From an uncultured Gemmatimonadota bacterium (GTDB lineage Bacteria > Gemmatimonadota > Gemmatimonadetes > Gemmatimonadales > Gemmatimonadaceae), in NCBI GenBank assembly GCA_946479895.1, contig CAMLHT010000232.1:1-5961 (forward strand): DNA of 5,961 bases. Direction: 5' to 3'. Each line of letters begins with the position of its first letter. Position 1 is the first letter of the stretch. Position numbers and translations under genes: made by a program. The notes beneath the pieces are model-generated. The model worked only from the letters and a program-made list of their open reading frames with translations, ran no database searches and was not told the DNA's origin. Shown here one piece after another: positions 1 through 5,716 of this stretch.

Positions 1-1
1 T

Positions 2-622
2 ATGCCGACTGATCACATGCCGACCGAGCGAGCGCACCTCCAGCGCCTTCGCGCTCTGCTGGACGAGAACGACGCTGCAGCCACCGCGCTCACCAGCGGC
101 CTGACGCCCGCGCAACTCCTCTGGCGCCCGTCGCCGGAGCGCTGGGGCATTGCCGACTGCTTCGAGCACCTGATCGCTACGGGCGTCGCATACCTGCCGC
201 GCGTGGCGGACGCACTCGCGGCACCGGAGCGGCGTCGCGGGAGCTCGACGGGAGCCGATGCCGCGCGACAGGAGGAGCGCCTCTACCGCCCGACCTGGTT
301 CGGCCGCCTGTTCGTCCGCGCCTCCGGTCCCGAGGGGCGCCCGATCAAGACGCGTGGCCCGTTCGTTCCGCCGCCGGCATCGCCGGACGCCCCCGCGCGC
401 TTCCTCGCCCAGCAGGACACGCTGCGCACGCTGCTCGCCGACGCCGAAGGACGGGACCTTCGCGCGATTCGCATCCACTCACCCCTCAGTCGTCTCCTCA
501 CGCTCCGGCTGGGGGAGTGCCTGGAGATGCTGGTCGTCCACGAGCAGCGGCATCTCCGTCAGGCGGAACGGGTGCGCGAGGCTCCCGGCTTTCCCTCGAC
601 CAGCAACGGAGGAGAGGCGTGA
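2..622 (+). CDS. DinB-like family protein (putative metal-dependent four-helix bundle protein)
   Basis: The 206-residue product fits the DinB/YfiT-like superfamily, four-helix bundles that usually hold a divalent metal on three histidines; some members are thiol-dependent S-transferases or hydrolases, but most have no assigned reaction. The expected histidines are visible: His56 in the helix-2 motif (WGIADCFEHL, residues 48-57), and His180 and His184 in the C-terminal HEQRH motif. The early 'LTPAQLLWRPSPERW' stretch is also typical. The length is slightly above the usual 150-180 residues because of a Pro/Arg-rich loop around residues 75-130. The start is uncertain: ATG at 2 touches the window edge and ATG at 17 is in frame, neither with a visible ribosome binding site, so the true start could even lie upstream. 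The stop codon overlaps the GTG of the next gene, so the two are probably co-translated. Family assignment is fairly sure; the substrate is unknown. Confidence 0.85.
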   Translation: MPTDHMPTERAHLQRLRALLDENDAAATALTSGLTPAQLLWRPSPERWGIADCFEHLIATGVAYLPRVADALAAPERRRGSSTGADAARQEERLYRPTWFGRLFVRASGPEGRPIKTRGPFVPPPASPDAPARFLAQQDTLRTLLADAEGRDLRAIRIHSPLSRLLTLRLGECLEMLVVHEQRHLRQAERVREAPGFPSTSNGGEA

Positions 623-1011
623 TCGGACTCGATGAGATCCGGAGCCACGCGATGTCGCTTCCGGACGTGACGGAGGGCCCGCCCGTCCCCGCGGCGCGGC
701 GGATCGCCGCGTTCAAGGTGAGCGGCAAGAGCTTCGTCGGCCTCGAGAAGGGGGGCCGTTCCATGACGGTGAGCCTCGGAGAGGATGAGGCGAGAGCCGT
801 CATCAACGAGCAGCCCGACGCCTACGAGGAGATCCGGCGCGACGGGCGAGGATTCCTGGGCCTCCGGGTGGATCTCTCGAAGGTGTCCGCCGCGCGCGTA
901 CGGAAGCTGATCGAGCGCTCATGGAGGCACGCGGCGCCGAAGCGCGTGGTGGCGGCGTACGAGGCCGCGGAGCGCACGGCTCGGCCCGCCGCCGGCTCGC
1001 GGAACGCCTGA
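619..1011 (+). CDS. MmcQ/YjbR family protein
   Basis: The 130-residue product matches the MmcQ/YjbR family, small proteins with a CyaY-like alpha/beta fold, often annotated as DNA-binding though the role is not settled. Typical elements in order are the N-terminal helix with 'SLPDVTEG' (13-20), the 'FKVSGKSFVGL' strand pair (32-42), 'MTVSL' (49-53), and the C-terminal helix with Trp102 and 'APKRVVAAYE' (106-115). GTG at 619 is chosen although the frame is open further upstream: it follows a strong GGAGGAGAGG at 608-617 and gives the family's normal N-terminus. Its first four bases, GTGA, overlap the stop of the DinB-like gene, which indicates translational coupling. The C-terminal Ala/Arg-rich tail after about residue 118 is probably unstructured. 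Neighbouring DinB-like and MmcQ genes do not define a reaction, so the joint function is open. Confidence 0.87.
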   Translation: MIGLDEIRSHAMSLPDVTEGPPVPAARRIAAFKVSGKSFVGLEKGGRSMTVSLGEDEARAVINEQPDAYEEIRRDGRGFLGLRVDLSKVSAARVRKLIERSWRHAAPKRVVAAYEAAERTARPAAGSRNA

Positions 1012-1033
1012 GCGGCCGCCGGCGCGCGCCGCG
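1012..1033 (+). terminator. GC-rich palindrome after the DinB/MmcQ pair, possible hairpin
   Basis: Directly after the stop codon lies a very GC-rich stretch containing the 12-base perfect palindrome CGGCGCGCGCCG (1020-1031). An alternative pairing is GCGGC 1012-1016 with GCCGC 1028-1032. No T-run follows, so an intrinsic terminator is only a possibility. In a genome this rich in G and C such palindromes also occur by chance. Confidence 0.25.
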
Positions 1034-1061
1034 GTACGGGTCCTCGGTCGTGCGCGATCGC

Positions 1062-1091
1062 TGGACAGTACGGGGCGGCGTGGCGTATGGT
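1062..1091 (+). promoter_or_regulatory. Candidate sigma-70-type promoter for the 132-residue protein gene
   Basis: TGGACA at 1062-1067 (5 of 6 matches to TTGACA) and TATGGT at 1086-1091 (4 of 6 to TATAAT) are separated by 18 bases, an acceptable spacing. Transcription would begin near 1098, leaving a leader of about 50 bases before the ATG at 1150. The leader includes a bulged GC hairpin (1098-1118; arms CGGCC+GCC and GGC+GGCCG, loop GACC). This is the best promoter-like match seen in the gaps of this window; it is predicted from sequence only. Confidence 0.4.
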
Positions 1092-1149
1092 GGAGGCCGG
1101 CCCGCCGACCGGCGGCCGAGCAAGCACCCGTTCCGGAGGGAGGTGCGAC

Positions 1150-1548
1150 ATGGGCGCCGAGCCATGGCAGTACGTCGTGCCGTATCAGGCCGACATCGCC
1201 GCAGCGCTCGAGCAGCTTCGCGAGTCGGTGTTCACTTCGGGGGAATTCCGGGGAAGCGAGGAGGAGCCGGCGACCATCGACGAGGCGCTCGAGAACATGG
1301 ATGCCGACGGCACCGGATCGATCCTCGACATCGACCACATCGCGGAGCGCCCCGAGCCGACGGGGCTGACGGTACTCACCCCCGAGCAGACGGCGCGGTA
1401 CTTCGGCACGGAGCGGCCGAGCCGGCATGATGTCGAGCGCGCCGGCACCTTCTGGGAGGACATTGGCCGCGGAGAGGGCGTCTGCGTCACGCTGTACGAT
1501 GGCGACCGCCCGTCCGCGCTCTTCTTCGCGGGGTACTCGTTCGACTGA
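1150..1548 (+). CDS. Unrecognised 132-residue protein (cytosolic)
   Basis: I do not recognise a named family. The product is acidic and shows no signal peptide or membrane segment. Visible elements are an N-terminal 'WQYVVPYQADIAAALEQLR' block (6-24), in which an aromatic/VPYQ strand is followed by a helix; an Asp/Glu-rich middle with 'SILDIDHIAERPEP' (57-70); 'YFGTERPSRHDVE' (84-96); and a C-terminus of 'LFFAGYSFD' (124-132). The pattern resembles uncharacterised proteins seen in high-GC bacteria, but this is from memory and unverified. ATG at 1150 is preferred over the in-frame ATG at 1087 because GGAGGGAGG (1136-1144) sits just upstream and the extra residues are Gly/Arg-rich, non-conserved-looking sequence. 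A promoter candidate lies 60-90 bases upstream, so the gene may be transcribed on its own. Confidence 0.75.
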   Translation: MGAEPWQYVVPYQADIAAALEQLRESVFTSGEFRGSEEEPATIDEALENMDADGTGSILDIDHIAERPEPTGLTVLTPEQTARYFGTERPSRHDVERAGTFWEDIGRGEGVCVTLYDGDRPSALFFAGYSFD

Positions 1549-1561
1549 AGTCGAGTGCTGG

Positions 1562-1585
1562 GGCGCCGTTCGAGGACGGAGCGCC
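1562..1585 (+). terminator. Bulged hairpin downstream of the 132-residue protein gene
   Basis: GGCGC plus CGT (1562-1569) pair with ACG and GCGCC (1576-1578 and 1581-1585), leaving a six-base loop and a two-base GA bulge. It begins 14 bases after the stop codon at 1548. No T-run follows. It could act as a weak terminator or simply reflect base composition. Confidence 0.2.
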
Positions 1586-1624
1586 ATCGGCCGCCGTGCA
1601 ACCGTCACGAACTTCCGGAAATTC

Positions 1625-2128
1625 ATGCCGACGTTCTCCGCCGATCCACGCGAGCGAGCGATGGAAGAGAAGTGTGTCGCCGACGTGCAGCGCTACGGCC
1701 TCCACGTGCTCAAGGTCGGCGCCGAGGAGGACAGTCCCACCTTCGCGTACTCCGTCGGGCTCTACCACACGTTCGCGCATCCGGAGATCATCATGCTCGG
1801 GCTCGGGCTCGACACGATGCACCGGATCCTGAACCTCGTCGCGGATGCATTGCGCGAGGGACGGCGCTACGCTCCCGGCGACGTGACCGATGAGTTCCTC
1901 GAGGGGTACGACGTCACGTTCCGCACGGTGCCCGAGCGCCAGTACGCGCCGTATCTCGGCTGGGCCAACTGGTTCCACGGCGGGTTCGGGTATCCCGTGC
2001 TGCAGATGATCTACCCGGACCGCGAGCGGCGATGGCCGTGGGAGGATGGCGTCACGGAGTGGTTCCGCCGGAATCAGCCGATCCTCGAGCAGGAGCCCGT
2101 TCCCGCCTGGGCGCGCCATCCGGGCTGA
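1625..2128 (+). CDS. DUF4262 domain-containing protein
   Basis: The 167-residue product matches DUF4262, a family of small bacterial proteins without an assigned biochemical role. Diagnostic blocks are 'CVADVQRYGLHVLKV' (17-31), 'FAYSVGLYHTFAHPEIIMLGL' (40-60, listed here only as the family's Y-S-V-G-L and H-P-E-I core), 'VTFRTVPERQYAPYLGWANW' (97-116) and 'YPVLQMIYPD' (123-132) followed by a Trp/Pro-rich 'WPWEDG' (137-142). The length is near the family norm. The start is not certain: ATG at 1625 has only a weak GGAA (1617-1620) upstream, and ATG at 1661, just before the first conserved block, is an alternative. The frame is open upstream to 1427, but that part lies within the preceding gene and is not credible as coding. 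A perfect hairpin three bases after the stop suggests the transcript ends here. Confidence 0.85.
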   Translation: MPTFSADPRERAMEEKCVADVQRYGLHVLKVGAEEDSPTFAYSVGLYHTFAHPEIIMLGLGLDTMHRILNLVADALREGRRYAPGDVTDEFLEGYDVTFRTVPERQYAPYLGWANWFHGGFGYPVLQMIYPDRERRWPWEDGVTEWFRRNQPILEQEPVPAWARHPG

Positions 2129-2131
2129 CGG

Positions 2132-2150
2132 CGCGCCGAGCACCGGCGCG
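2132..2150 (+). terminator. Perfect 7-bp GC hairpin after the DUF4262 gene
   Basis: CGCGCCG (2132-2138) and CGGCGCG (2144-2150) are exact inverted repeats around the five-base loop AGCAC. The stem begins three bases after the TGA at 2126-2128. The stable stem and its position fit a terminator or a 3'-end stabiliser, but no T-run follows, so a canonical intrinsic terminator cannot be claimed. Confidence 0.4.
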
Positions 2151-2201
2151 GGCATCCTGAGTGCGCTCTGCTGAATTCCACTTATCACTGGAGAACGATC
2201 G

Positions 2202-2447
2202 ATGACCCGAACCACAACTCCGCGCGATCCGGTGGGTGATGGCGCCGCCAGTCTCCTCATCCCGGGCCTCGGCCAGTGGCTCCAGCACCGGCGCGCCGCC
2301 GGCATCTGGTTCGCCACCGAGGCCGCTGCCGCCGTCGTGGCCGGGATCGCGGTACCTGGCCTCCGGACCGTCGCGTTCACCGCTGCCGCCGCGATCGCCC
2401 TCTGGTCCGTGATCGACGCCGCGCGAGCCGCGTCGCGTGGCGTCTGA
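2202..2447 (+). CDS. Small membrane protein with PGLGQ motif
   Basis: The 81-residue product is predicted to sit in the cytoplasmic membrane. After a short polar N-terminus comes 'GAASLLIPGLGQWLQHR' (14-30), in which the PGLGQ turn resembles that of TM2-like and related small membrane proteins. It is followed by two hydrophobic Ala-rich segments at about 31-52 and 55-73, the second ending in 'LWSVIDAARAA'. The WSVIDA ending recurs in similar small proteins of high-GC bacteria, by my recollection. ATG at 2202 is well supported by GGAGA at 2190-2194 with a seven-base spacer. An AT-richer patch (about 2171-2188) precedes it, but no clean -35/-10 pair was found. The gene lies after a hairpin and 40 bases before an acetyltransferase gene. 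The function is unknown. Confidence 0.75.
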   Translation: MTRTTTPRDPVGDGAASLLIPGLGQWLQHRRAAGIWFATEAAAAVVAGIAVPGLRTVAFTAAAAIALWSVIDAARAASRGV

Positions 2448-2487
2448 CCGTCCACGGCGAAGCAGATGTGCTGGATCTGACCACGCG

Positions 2488-3006
2488 ATGCCATTCGATC
2501 TGCAGCCGGTGCTGCGCGGCGAGCTGCTCACGCTGCGCCCCCTGCGCGCCGAGGACTTCGACGCGCTGTTCGCCGCCGCGTCCGATCCGCTCATCTGGGA
2601 GCAGCACCCGTCGCGGGACCGCCACGAGCCGGGCCCATTCCGCGCGTTCTTCGAGGAGTCGCTGCGGTCGGGCGGCGCGCTGGTGGCGCTCGGCGAGCAT
2701 GACGGGCGAATCATCGGCTCCTCCCGTTACCACGCGTACGACGAGGAACGGCGCGAGATCGAGATCGGCTGGACCTTCCTCGTGCGCGCGAACTGGGGCG
2801 GGCGGTACAACGGCGAGATGAAGCGACTGATGCTTCGCCACGCCTTCCGGTTCGTCGATCGCGTGGTCTTCCTCATCGGTCCCGAGAACATCCGCTCCCA
2901 GCGCGCGGTCGAGAAGATCGGCGCGGTTCGCGCCGGCACGCGTCCCGATGGCAGTGGCCGCGACAGCATCCTGTACGAGGTGCGGGCCGGGGTGCTCGGC
3001 GCGTGA
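2488..3006 (+). CDS. GNAT family N-acetyltransferase (RimJ/RimL-like)
   Basis: The 172-residue product is a Gcn5-related acetyltransferase, transferring an acetyl group from acetyl-CoA to an amine. It opens with 'LRGELLTLRPLRAEDFDALF' (9-28), the usual first strand and helix of the Acetyltransf_3/RimJ-type subgroup. The central strand 'EIEIGWTFLVR' (90-100) is followed by 'ANWGGRYNGEMKRLML' (101-116), which lies where the pyrophosphate-binding loop of acetyl-CoA sits. 'NIRSQRAVEKIGAVRAGTR' (134-152) is the strongly conserved C-terminal CoA-contact motif. The length is normal. ATG at 2488 fits the family N-terminus better than the in-frame GTG at 2437, which would overlap the previous gene; the ribosome binding site is weak in either case. 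The substrate, protein N-terminus or small molecule, cannot be told from sequence. Confidence 0.9.
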   Translation: MPFDLQPVLRGELLTLRPLRAEDFDALFAAASDPLIWEQHPSRDRHEPGPFRAFFEESLRSGGALVALGEHDGRIIGSSRYHAYDEERREIEIGWTFLVRANWGGRYNGEMKRLMLRHAFRFVDRVVFLIGPENIRSQRAVEKIGAVRAGTRPDGSGRDSILYEVRAGVLGA

Positions 3007-3038
3007 GTTGGGGACGCGTCGCTGGCGCCTGATCCTCG

Positions 3039-3063
3039 GGCGCGGGCTGTCGACGCCCGTGCC
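3039..3063 (+). terminator. 9-bp hairpin between the GNAT and molbindin genes
   Basis: GGCGCGGGC (3039-3047) pairs with GCCCGTGCC (3055-3063) with one G-U wobble and a seven-base loop TGTCGAC. It lies about 30 bases after the acetyltransferase stop, in the longest gap of the window (3007-3168). It is followed by AAACTT, not a T-run, so terminator activity is plausible but unproven. No gene is seen in the rest of this gap. Confidence 0.35.
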
Positions 3064-3168
3064 GCCGAAACTTCCCCACGCACGCCGGCGTTCGCTCCTG
3101 TGCGGCCGGTCACGCGCGTCGATCCGCCGCTCCGTCATCATGCGCGGTCCATCTCTCCGGGAGGCCCC

Positions 3169-3375
3169 ATGGAGCTCAGCGCTCGCAATCAGTTCCCCGG
3201 CTCGATCCTCGCCGTCAGACTCGGCACGGTGATGGCCGAGGTGGTGATCGACATCGGGGGCGGCCACGAGATCGTCTCGGTGATCACGCGCGCCTCGGCC
3301 GAACGGATGGCACTGCACGAGGGGGACCGCGTCACGGCGGTGATCAAGTCCACCGAGGTGCTGGTCTCGAAGTAG
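3169..3375 (+). CDS. Molbindin (Mop/TOBE-domain molybdenum-pterin/molybdate-binding protein)
   Basis: The 68-residue product is a single Mop/TOBE domain, the small cytoplasmic protein that assembles into hexamers and binds molybdate or related oxyanions for storage or homeostasis. The signature is almost complete: 'MELSARNQFPGSILAV' (1-16) with the SARNxxxG core, 'GTVMAEVVIDIGGGHEIVSV' (19-38), 'ITRASAERMALHEGD' (39-53), and 'VTAVIKSTEVLVSK' (55-68), where Lys60-Ser61 is part of the ligand-binding region. The length equals that of classical single-domain molbindins. ATG at 3169 is supported by GGGAGG at 3159-3164; the longer in-frame start at 3100 adds residues absent from the family. No modABC transporter, ModE regulator or molybdenum cofactor gene is visible nearby, so it stands alone in this window. 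Confidence 0.92.
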   Translation: MELSARNQFPGSILAVRLGTVMAEVVIDIGGGHEIVSVITRASAERMALHEGDRVTAVIKSTEVLVSK

Positions 3376-3408
3376 GCCACCGCTCGTCCAGCGCCGACGC
3401 CGCCTCCC

Positions 3409-3813
3409 GTGCAACCGGAGCTCGCTCCGCAGCTTCGCGTCGCTCGCCCGAGCCGCGACCTGGCGGCCGCCACGCGCTTCTACACGAACGGGCTCGGGCT
3501 GCGACTGCTCGGAACGTTCGAGGATCACGCCGGGTTCGATGGCATCATGCTCGGCCACCCCGGCTGGCCGTACCACCTCGAGCTGACGCACCGGCGAGAC
3601 GAGCCGGCGGTGCCGGCGTCCACGGATGAGGATCTTCTCGTCTTCTACCTTCCGGATCGCTCGGCGTGGGAGGAGGCGGTGCACCGGCTCCGGGATGTCG
3701 GCGCGCGCGAGGTGCCCGCGTCGAACCCTTACTGGAACGTGCGCGGCATCACCTTCGAGGACCCCGACGGCTACCGGCTCGTGCTGCAGAACGCGACATG
3801 GCCGGAGCCATAG
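3409..3813 (+). CDS. VOC (glyoxalase/bleomycin resistance) family protein, YycE-like
   Basis: The 134-residue product has the paired beta-alpha-beta-beta-beta modules of the vicinal-oxygen-chelate superfamily. Visible blocks are 'LRVARPSRDLAAATRFYTNG' (9-28), 'GFDGIMLGHPGWPYHLELT' (42-60), 'DLLVFYLPDRSAWEEAVHRL' (75-94), 'NPYWNVRGITFEDPDGYRLV' (106-125). The arrangement, especially the NPYWN and GITFEDPDG blocks, resembles the YycE-like subgroup, whose function is unknown. The Glu usually found after DPDGxxx as a metal ligand in glyoxalase I enzymes is replaced by a hydrophobic stretch (LVLQ), so a glyoxalase I reaction should not be assumed. The start is GTG at 3409; there is no evident Shine-Dalgarno sequence, but the family N-terminus begins here. 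It follows the molbindin stop by 33 bases, so co-transcription is likely, with no obvious functional link. Confidence 0.87.
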   Translation: MQPELAPQLRVARPSRDLAAATRFYTNGLGLRLLGTFEDHAGFDGIMLGHPGWPYHLELTHRRDEPAVPASTDEDLLVFYLPDRSAWEEAVHRLRDVGAREVPASNPYWNVRGITFEDPDGYRLVLQNATWPEP

Positions 3814-3840
3814 TCACACCTCCCGGTCGCAGCCGCCCAG

Positions 3841-3869
3841 TTCACGGATCACGCGCCGCTCGTTAGAGT
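3841..3869 (+). promoter_or_regulatory. Weak candidate promoter for the FAD oxidoreductase gene
   Basis: TTCACG (3841-3846) and TAGAGT (3864-3869) each match four of six bases of the sigma-70 consensus and are separated by 17 bases. Transcription would begin around 3876, about 30 bases before the ATG codons at 3906 and 3909. The match is modest. If it is used, the in-frame GTG at 3870 could not be the translation start. Confidence 0.25.
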
Positions 3870-3908
3870 GTGCGAGTCAGCACGGACCGACGCCACGCAG
3901 AGGAGATG

Positions 3909-5447
3909 ATGTCCACACGCCAGGTGCCCGCCGACGCCAGAGCCGATTCCGAGAGGATCACCCCCGGCGATCCGCGCTACGGCGCCGTCGTCGACAAGCG
4001 ATTCAACAAGCGGTTTCGCGCGAGCCCCGACTACGTGCGGCTCGTCGCGTCCACCGAGCAGGTGGTATCGGCGGTGGAGGAGGCGGTGGGGGAGGGGAGG
4101 CGACTCGTGGTCACGAGCGGCGGTCACTGCCTGGAGGGGTTCGTCTCCGATCCGGACGTGCGGGTGATCCTCGACATCTCCCCGATGAAGCGCGTGTACT
4201 TCGACGCGGAGATGGGCGCGGTGGCGGTCGAGGCCGGCGCGACGGTGGGGGAGACGTTCCGCGCGCTCTGCGAGCAGTGGCGCACGGTGATCCCGCTCGG
4301 CGAGTATCCGGGGATCGGCATGGGCGGGCACGTGGCCGGTGGCGCGTTCGGCTTTCTCTGCCGCCAGCTCGGTCTCGCGGCGGATCACCTGCACGCCGTG
4401 GAGGTCGTGACCGTGGACGCGGATGGACGGGCGCGCAGCGTGGTGGCCACGCGCGAGCCCACCGACCCGAATCACGACCTCTGGTGGGCGCACACGGGCG
4501 CGGGGGGCGGCAACTTCGGCATCGTGACCCGCTACTGGTTCCGCTCCCCCGGCGCCGCGGGCGACCACCCCACCACGCTGCTCCCGCGCGCTCCGGAGTC
4601 GGTCACGACGTTCAGGGCCGAGTGGAACTGGAGCGACATCGACCGGACCTCCTTCGTTCGACTCCTCCGCAACCATGGGAGCTGGTGCGAGCGCAACAGC
4701 GACCCCGGCTCCCCGAACGCTTCCCTCTGGACGCTCCTCGAGCTGCACCGCGCGCAGTTCGGAAAGCTCATCGTCCGCGGCGTGAGCACCGCCGGCGACG
4801 CGGCCGAGCGGCAGGTGCACGAGCATCTCGCGGCGCTGAGCGATGGGATGATCGCGCCTACGGGACTGGAGGTGGCGCGGATGTCGTGGCTCGAGTTCGC
4901 GCTGAACCCGTTTCCCGACCTGTTCACGATGCCGCCGGATGGGGTGAGCACCAAGGGGAAGGACGCGCTGCTTCGGAGGCGGCTCGACGACCGCCAGATC
5001 GCGGTGGCGTACGACTTCCTGACCACCCCCGAGCACGACATCTTCGGTGGCATGCTGGGTCTCGCGACGTACGGTGGCCGGATCAACACGGTGGCCCCCG
5101 ATGCGACCGCGTCCGTGCAGCGCGATGCGATCCTCGACATCGCGTGCACCACGGGCTGGCTCGACCCGCGCGAGGAGGAGAAGAATCTGGCATGGGTGCG
5201 CGCGTTCTACCGGGAGCTGTTCGCGGAGAGCGGCGGCGTGCCCGTGCCGGGGGAGGGGGCTGCCGGGTCGTTCATCAACCACCCCGACCCCGACTTCGCG
5301 GACCCGGTGCTGAACACGTCGGGGGTGCCCTGGCACAGGCTGTACTACCAGGACAACTACCCGCGCCTGCAACGGATCAAGACGCGGTGGGATCCGCGGA
5401 ACGTGTTCCGGCATGCACTGTCCATCGAACCGGAGAACGGCAGATGA
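3909..5447 (+). CDS. FAD-binding oxidoreductase, berberine-bridge-enzyme (BBE) type
   Basis: The 512-residue product has a PCMH-type FAD-binding domain (about 40-215), a central substrate domain and a C-terminal BBE segment (about 470-512, with 'NYPRLQRIKTRWDPRNVF'). Such flavoenzymes oxidise sugars, alcohols or secondary metabolites using oxygen. His73 in 'VTSGGHCLEG' (4125-4127) is the conserved histidine that joins FAD covalently. The partner cysteine, normally in a GxCPxVGxGG motif, is replaced by Tyr133 in 'GEYPGIGMGGH' (codon TAT, 4305-4307), so a single covalent link is expected. 'WWAHTGAGGGNFGIVTRYWF' (192-211) is another FAD-contact block. No signal peptide is seen, suggesting a cytosolic enzyme. 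ATG 3909 is preferred (GAGG at 3900-3903); ATG 3906 and GTG 3870 are in frame. The stop overlaps the next gene. The substrate cannot be inferred. Confidence 0.9.
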   Translation: MSTRQVPADARADSERITPGDPRYGAVVDKRFNKRFRASPDYVRLVASTEQVVSAVEEAVGEGRRLVVTSGGHCLEGFVSDPDVRVILDISPMKRVYFDAEMGAVAVEAGATVGETFRALCEQWRTVIPLGEYPGIGMGGHVAGGAFGFLCRQLGLAADHLHAVEVVTVDADGRARSVVATREPTDPNHDLWWAHTGAGGGNFGIVTRYWFRSPGAAGDHPTTLLPRAPESVTTFRAEWNWSDIDRTSFVRLLRNHGSWCERNSDPGSPNASLWTLLELHRAQFGKLIVRGVSTAGDAAERQVHEHLAALSDGMIAPTGLEVARMSWLEFALNPFPDLFTMPPDGVSTKGKDALLRRRLDDRQIAVAYDFLTTPEHDIFGGMLGLATYGGRINTVAPDATASVQRDAILDIACTTGWLDPREEEKNLAWVRAFYRELFAESGGVPVPGEGAAGSFINHPDPDFADPVLNTSGVPWHRLYYQDNYPRLQRIKTRWDPRNVFRHALSIEPENGR

Positions 5448-5680
5448 TCCAGCTCTACGACGCGGAGAAGGGAACGCGCCTCGCGACGATCAGCGAGGAG
5501 CAGCTACGGAAGCTCATCGATGAGCTCGAGGAGGAATCCGCGACCGATCAGGACTACTATCTCACCCCGGCGACGATCGACATGCTCGAGGCCGATGGCG
5601 CCGATGCCGAGCTGGTGCGGCTGCTCAGGGATGCGCTCGCCGGCCGGGAAGGAATGGACGTTCGCTGGGCGCGCGAGTAG
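5444..5680 (+). CDS. Small acidic protein of unknown function, coupled to the FAD oxidoreductase
   Basis: The 78-residue product is acidic and soluble-looking, with no membrane segment or signal peptide. It starts with a short strand-like 'MIQLYDAEKGTRLATIS' (1-17), then a helix 'EEQLRKLIDELEEESA' (18-33), 'DQDYYLTPATIDMLEADGAD' (35-54) and a second helix 'AELVRLLRDALAGREGMDVR' (55-74). I recall similar short conserved proteins in other bacteria, sometimes carrying an implausible 'galactosyldiacylglycerol synthase' label, but I cannot verify this and assign no function. The start ATG at 5444 overlaps the upstream stop as ATGA and has GGAG at 5432-5435 with an eight-base spacer. The same frame is open far upstream (from 3626), but that part is a shadow of the preceding genes. 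It could be a partner or regulator of the flavoenzyme, or only share its transcript. Confidence 0.8.
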   Translation: MIQLYDAEKGTRLATISEEQLRKLIDELEEESATDQDYYLTPATIDMLEADGADAELVRLLRDALAGREGMDVRWARE

Positions 5681-5716
5681 GCGCACGTCGCGTACGGATC
5701 GAACGGGGAGCCCGCC

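Noticed and set aside
919..1626. 235-codon - strand frame over the MmcQ end and the 132-residue gene
   Set aside because: It is Arg-rich with no motif, whereas the + strand gene has a promoter candidate and a strong Shine-Dalgarno sequence.
1487..2494. 335-codon open frame on the - strand opposite the DUF4262 and membrane protein genes
   Set aside because: There are no domain-like blocks, and the opposite strand has recognised families with ribosome binding sites.
2377..3684. 435-codon open frame on the - strand spanning the GNAT, molbindin and VOC genes
   Set aside because: It crosses three well-recognised + strand genes and their gaps, has Arg/His-rich composition and matches no family.
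3868..3911. GTG at 3870 as the start of the FAD oxidoreductase
   Set aside because: It lacks a ribosome binding site and adds 13 residues of low-information sequence. ATG at 3909 (or 3906) follows an AGAGGAG stretch.
3849..5414. 521-codon open frame on the - strand opposite the FAD oxidoreductase
   Set aside because: It is His/Arg/Val-rich with no recognisable domain and mirrors the codons of a well-supported + strand gene. Long antisense frames are expected at this GC content.
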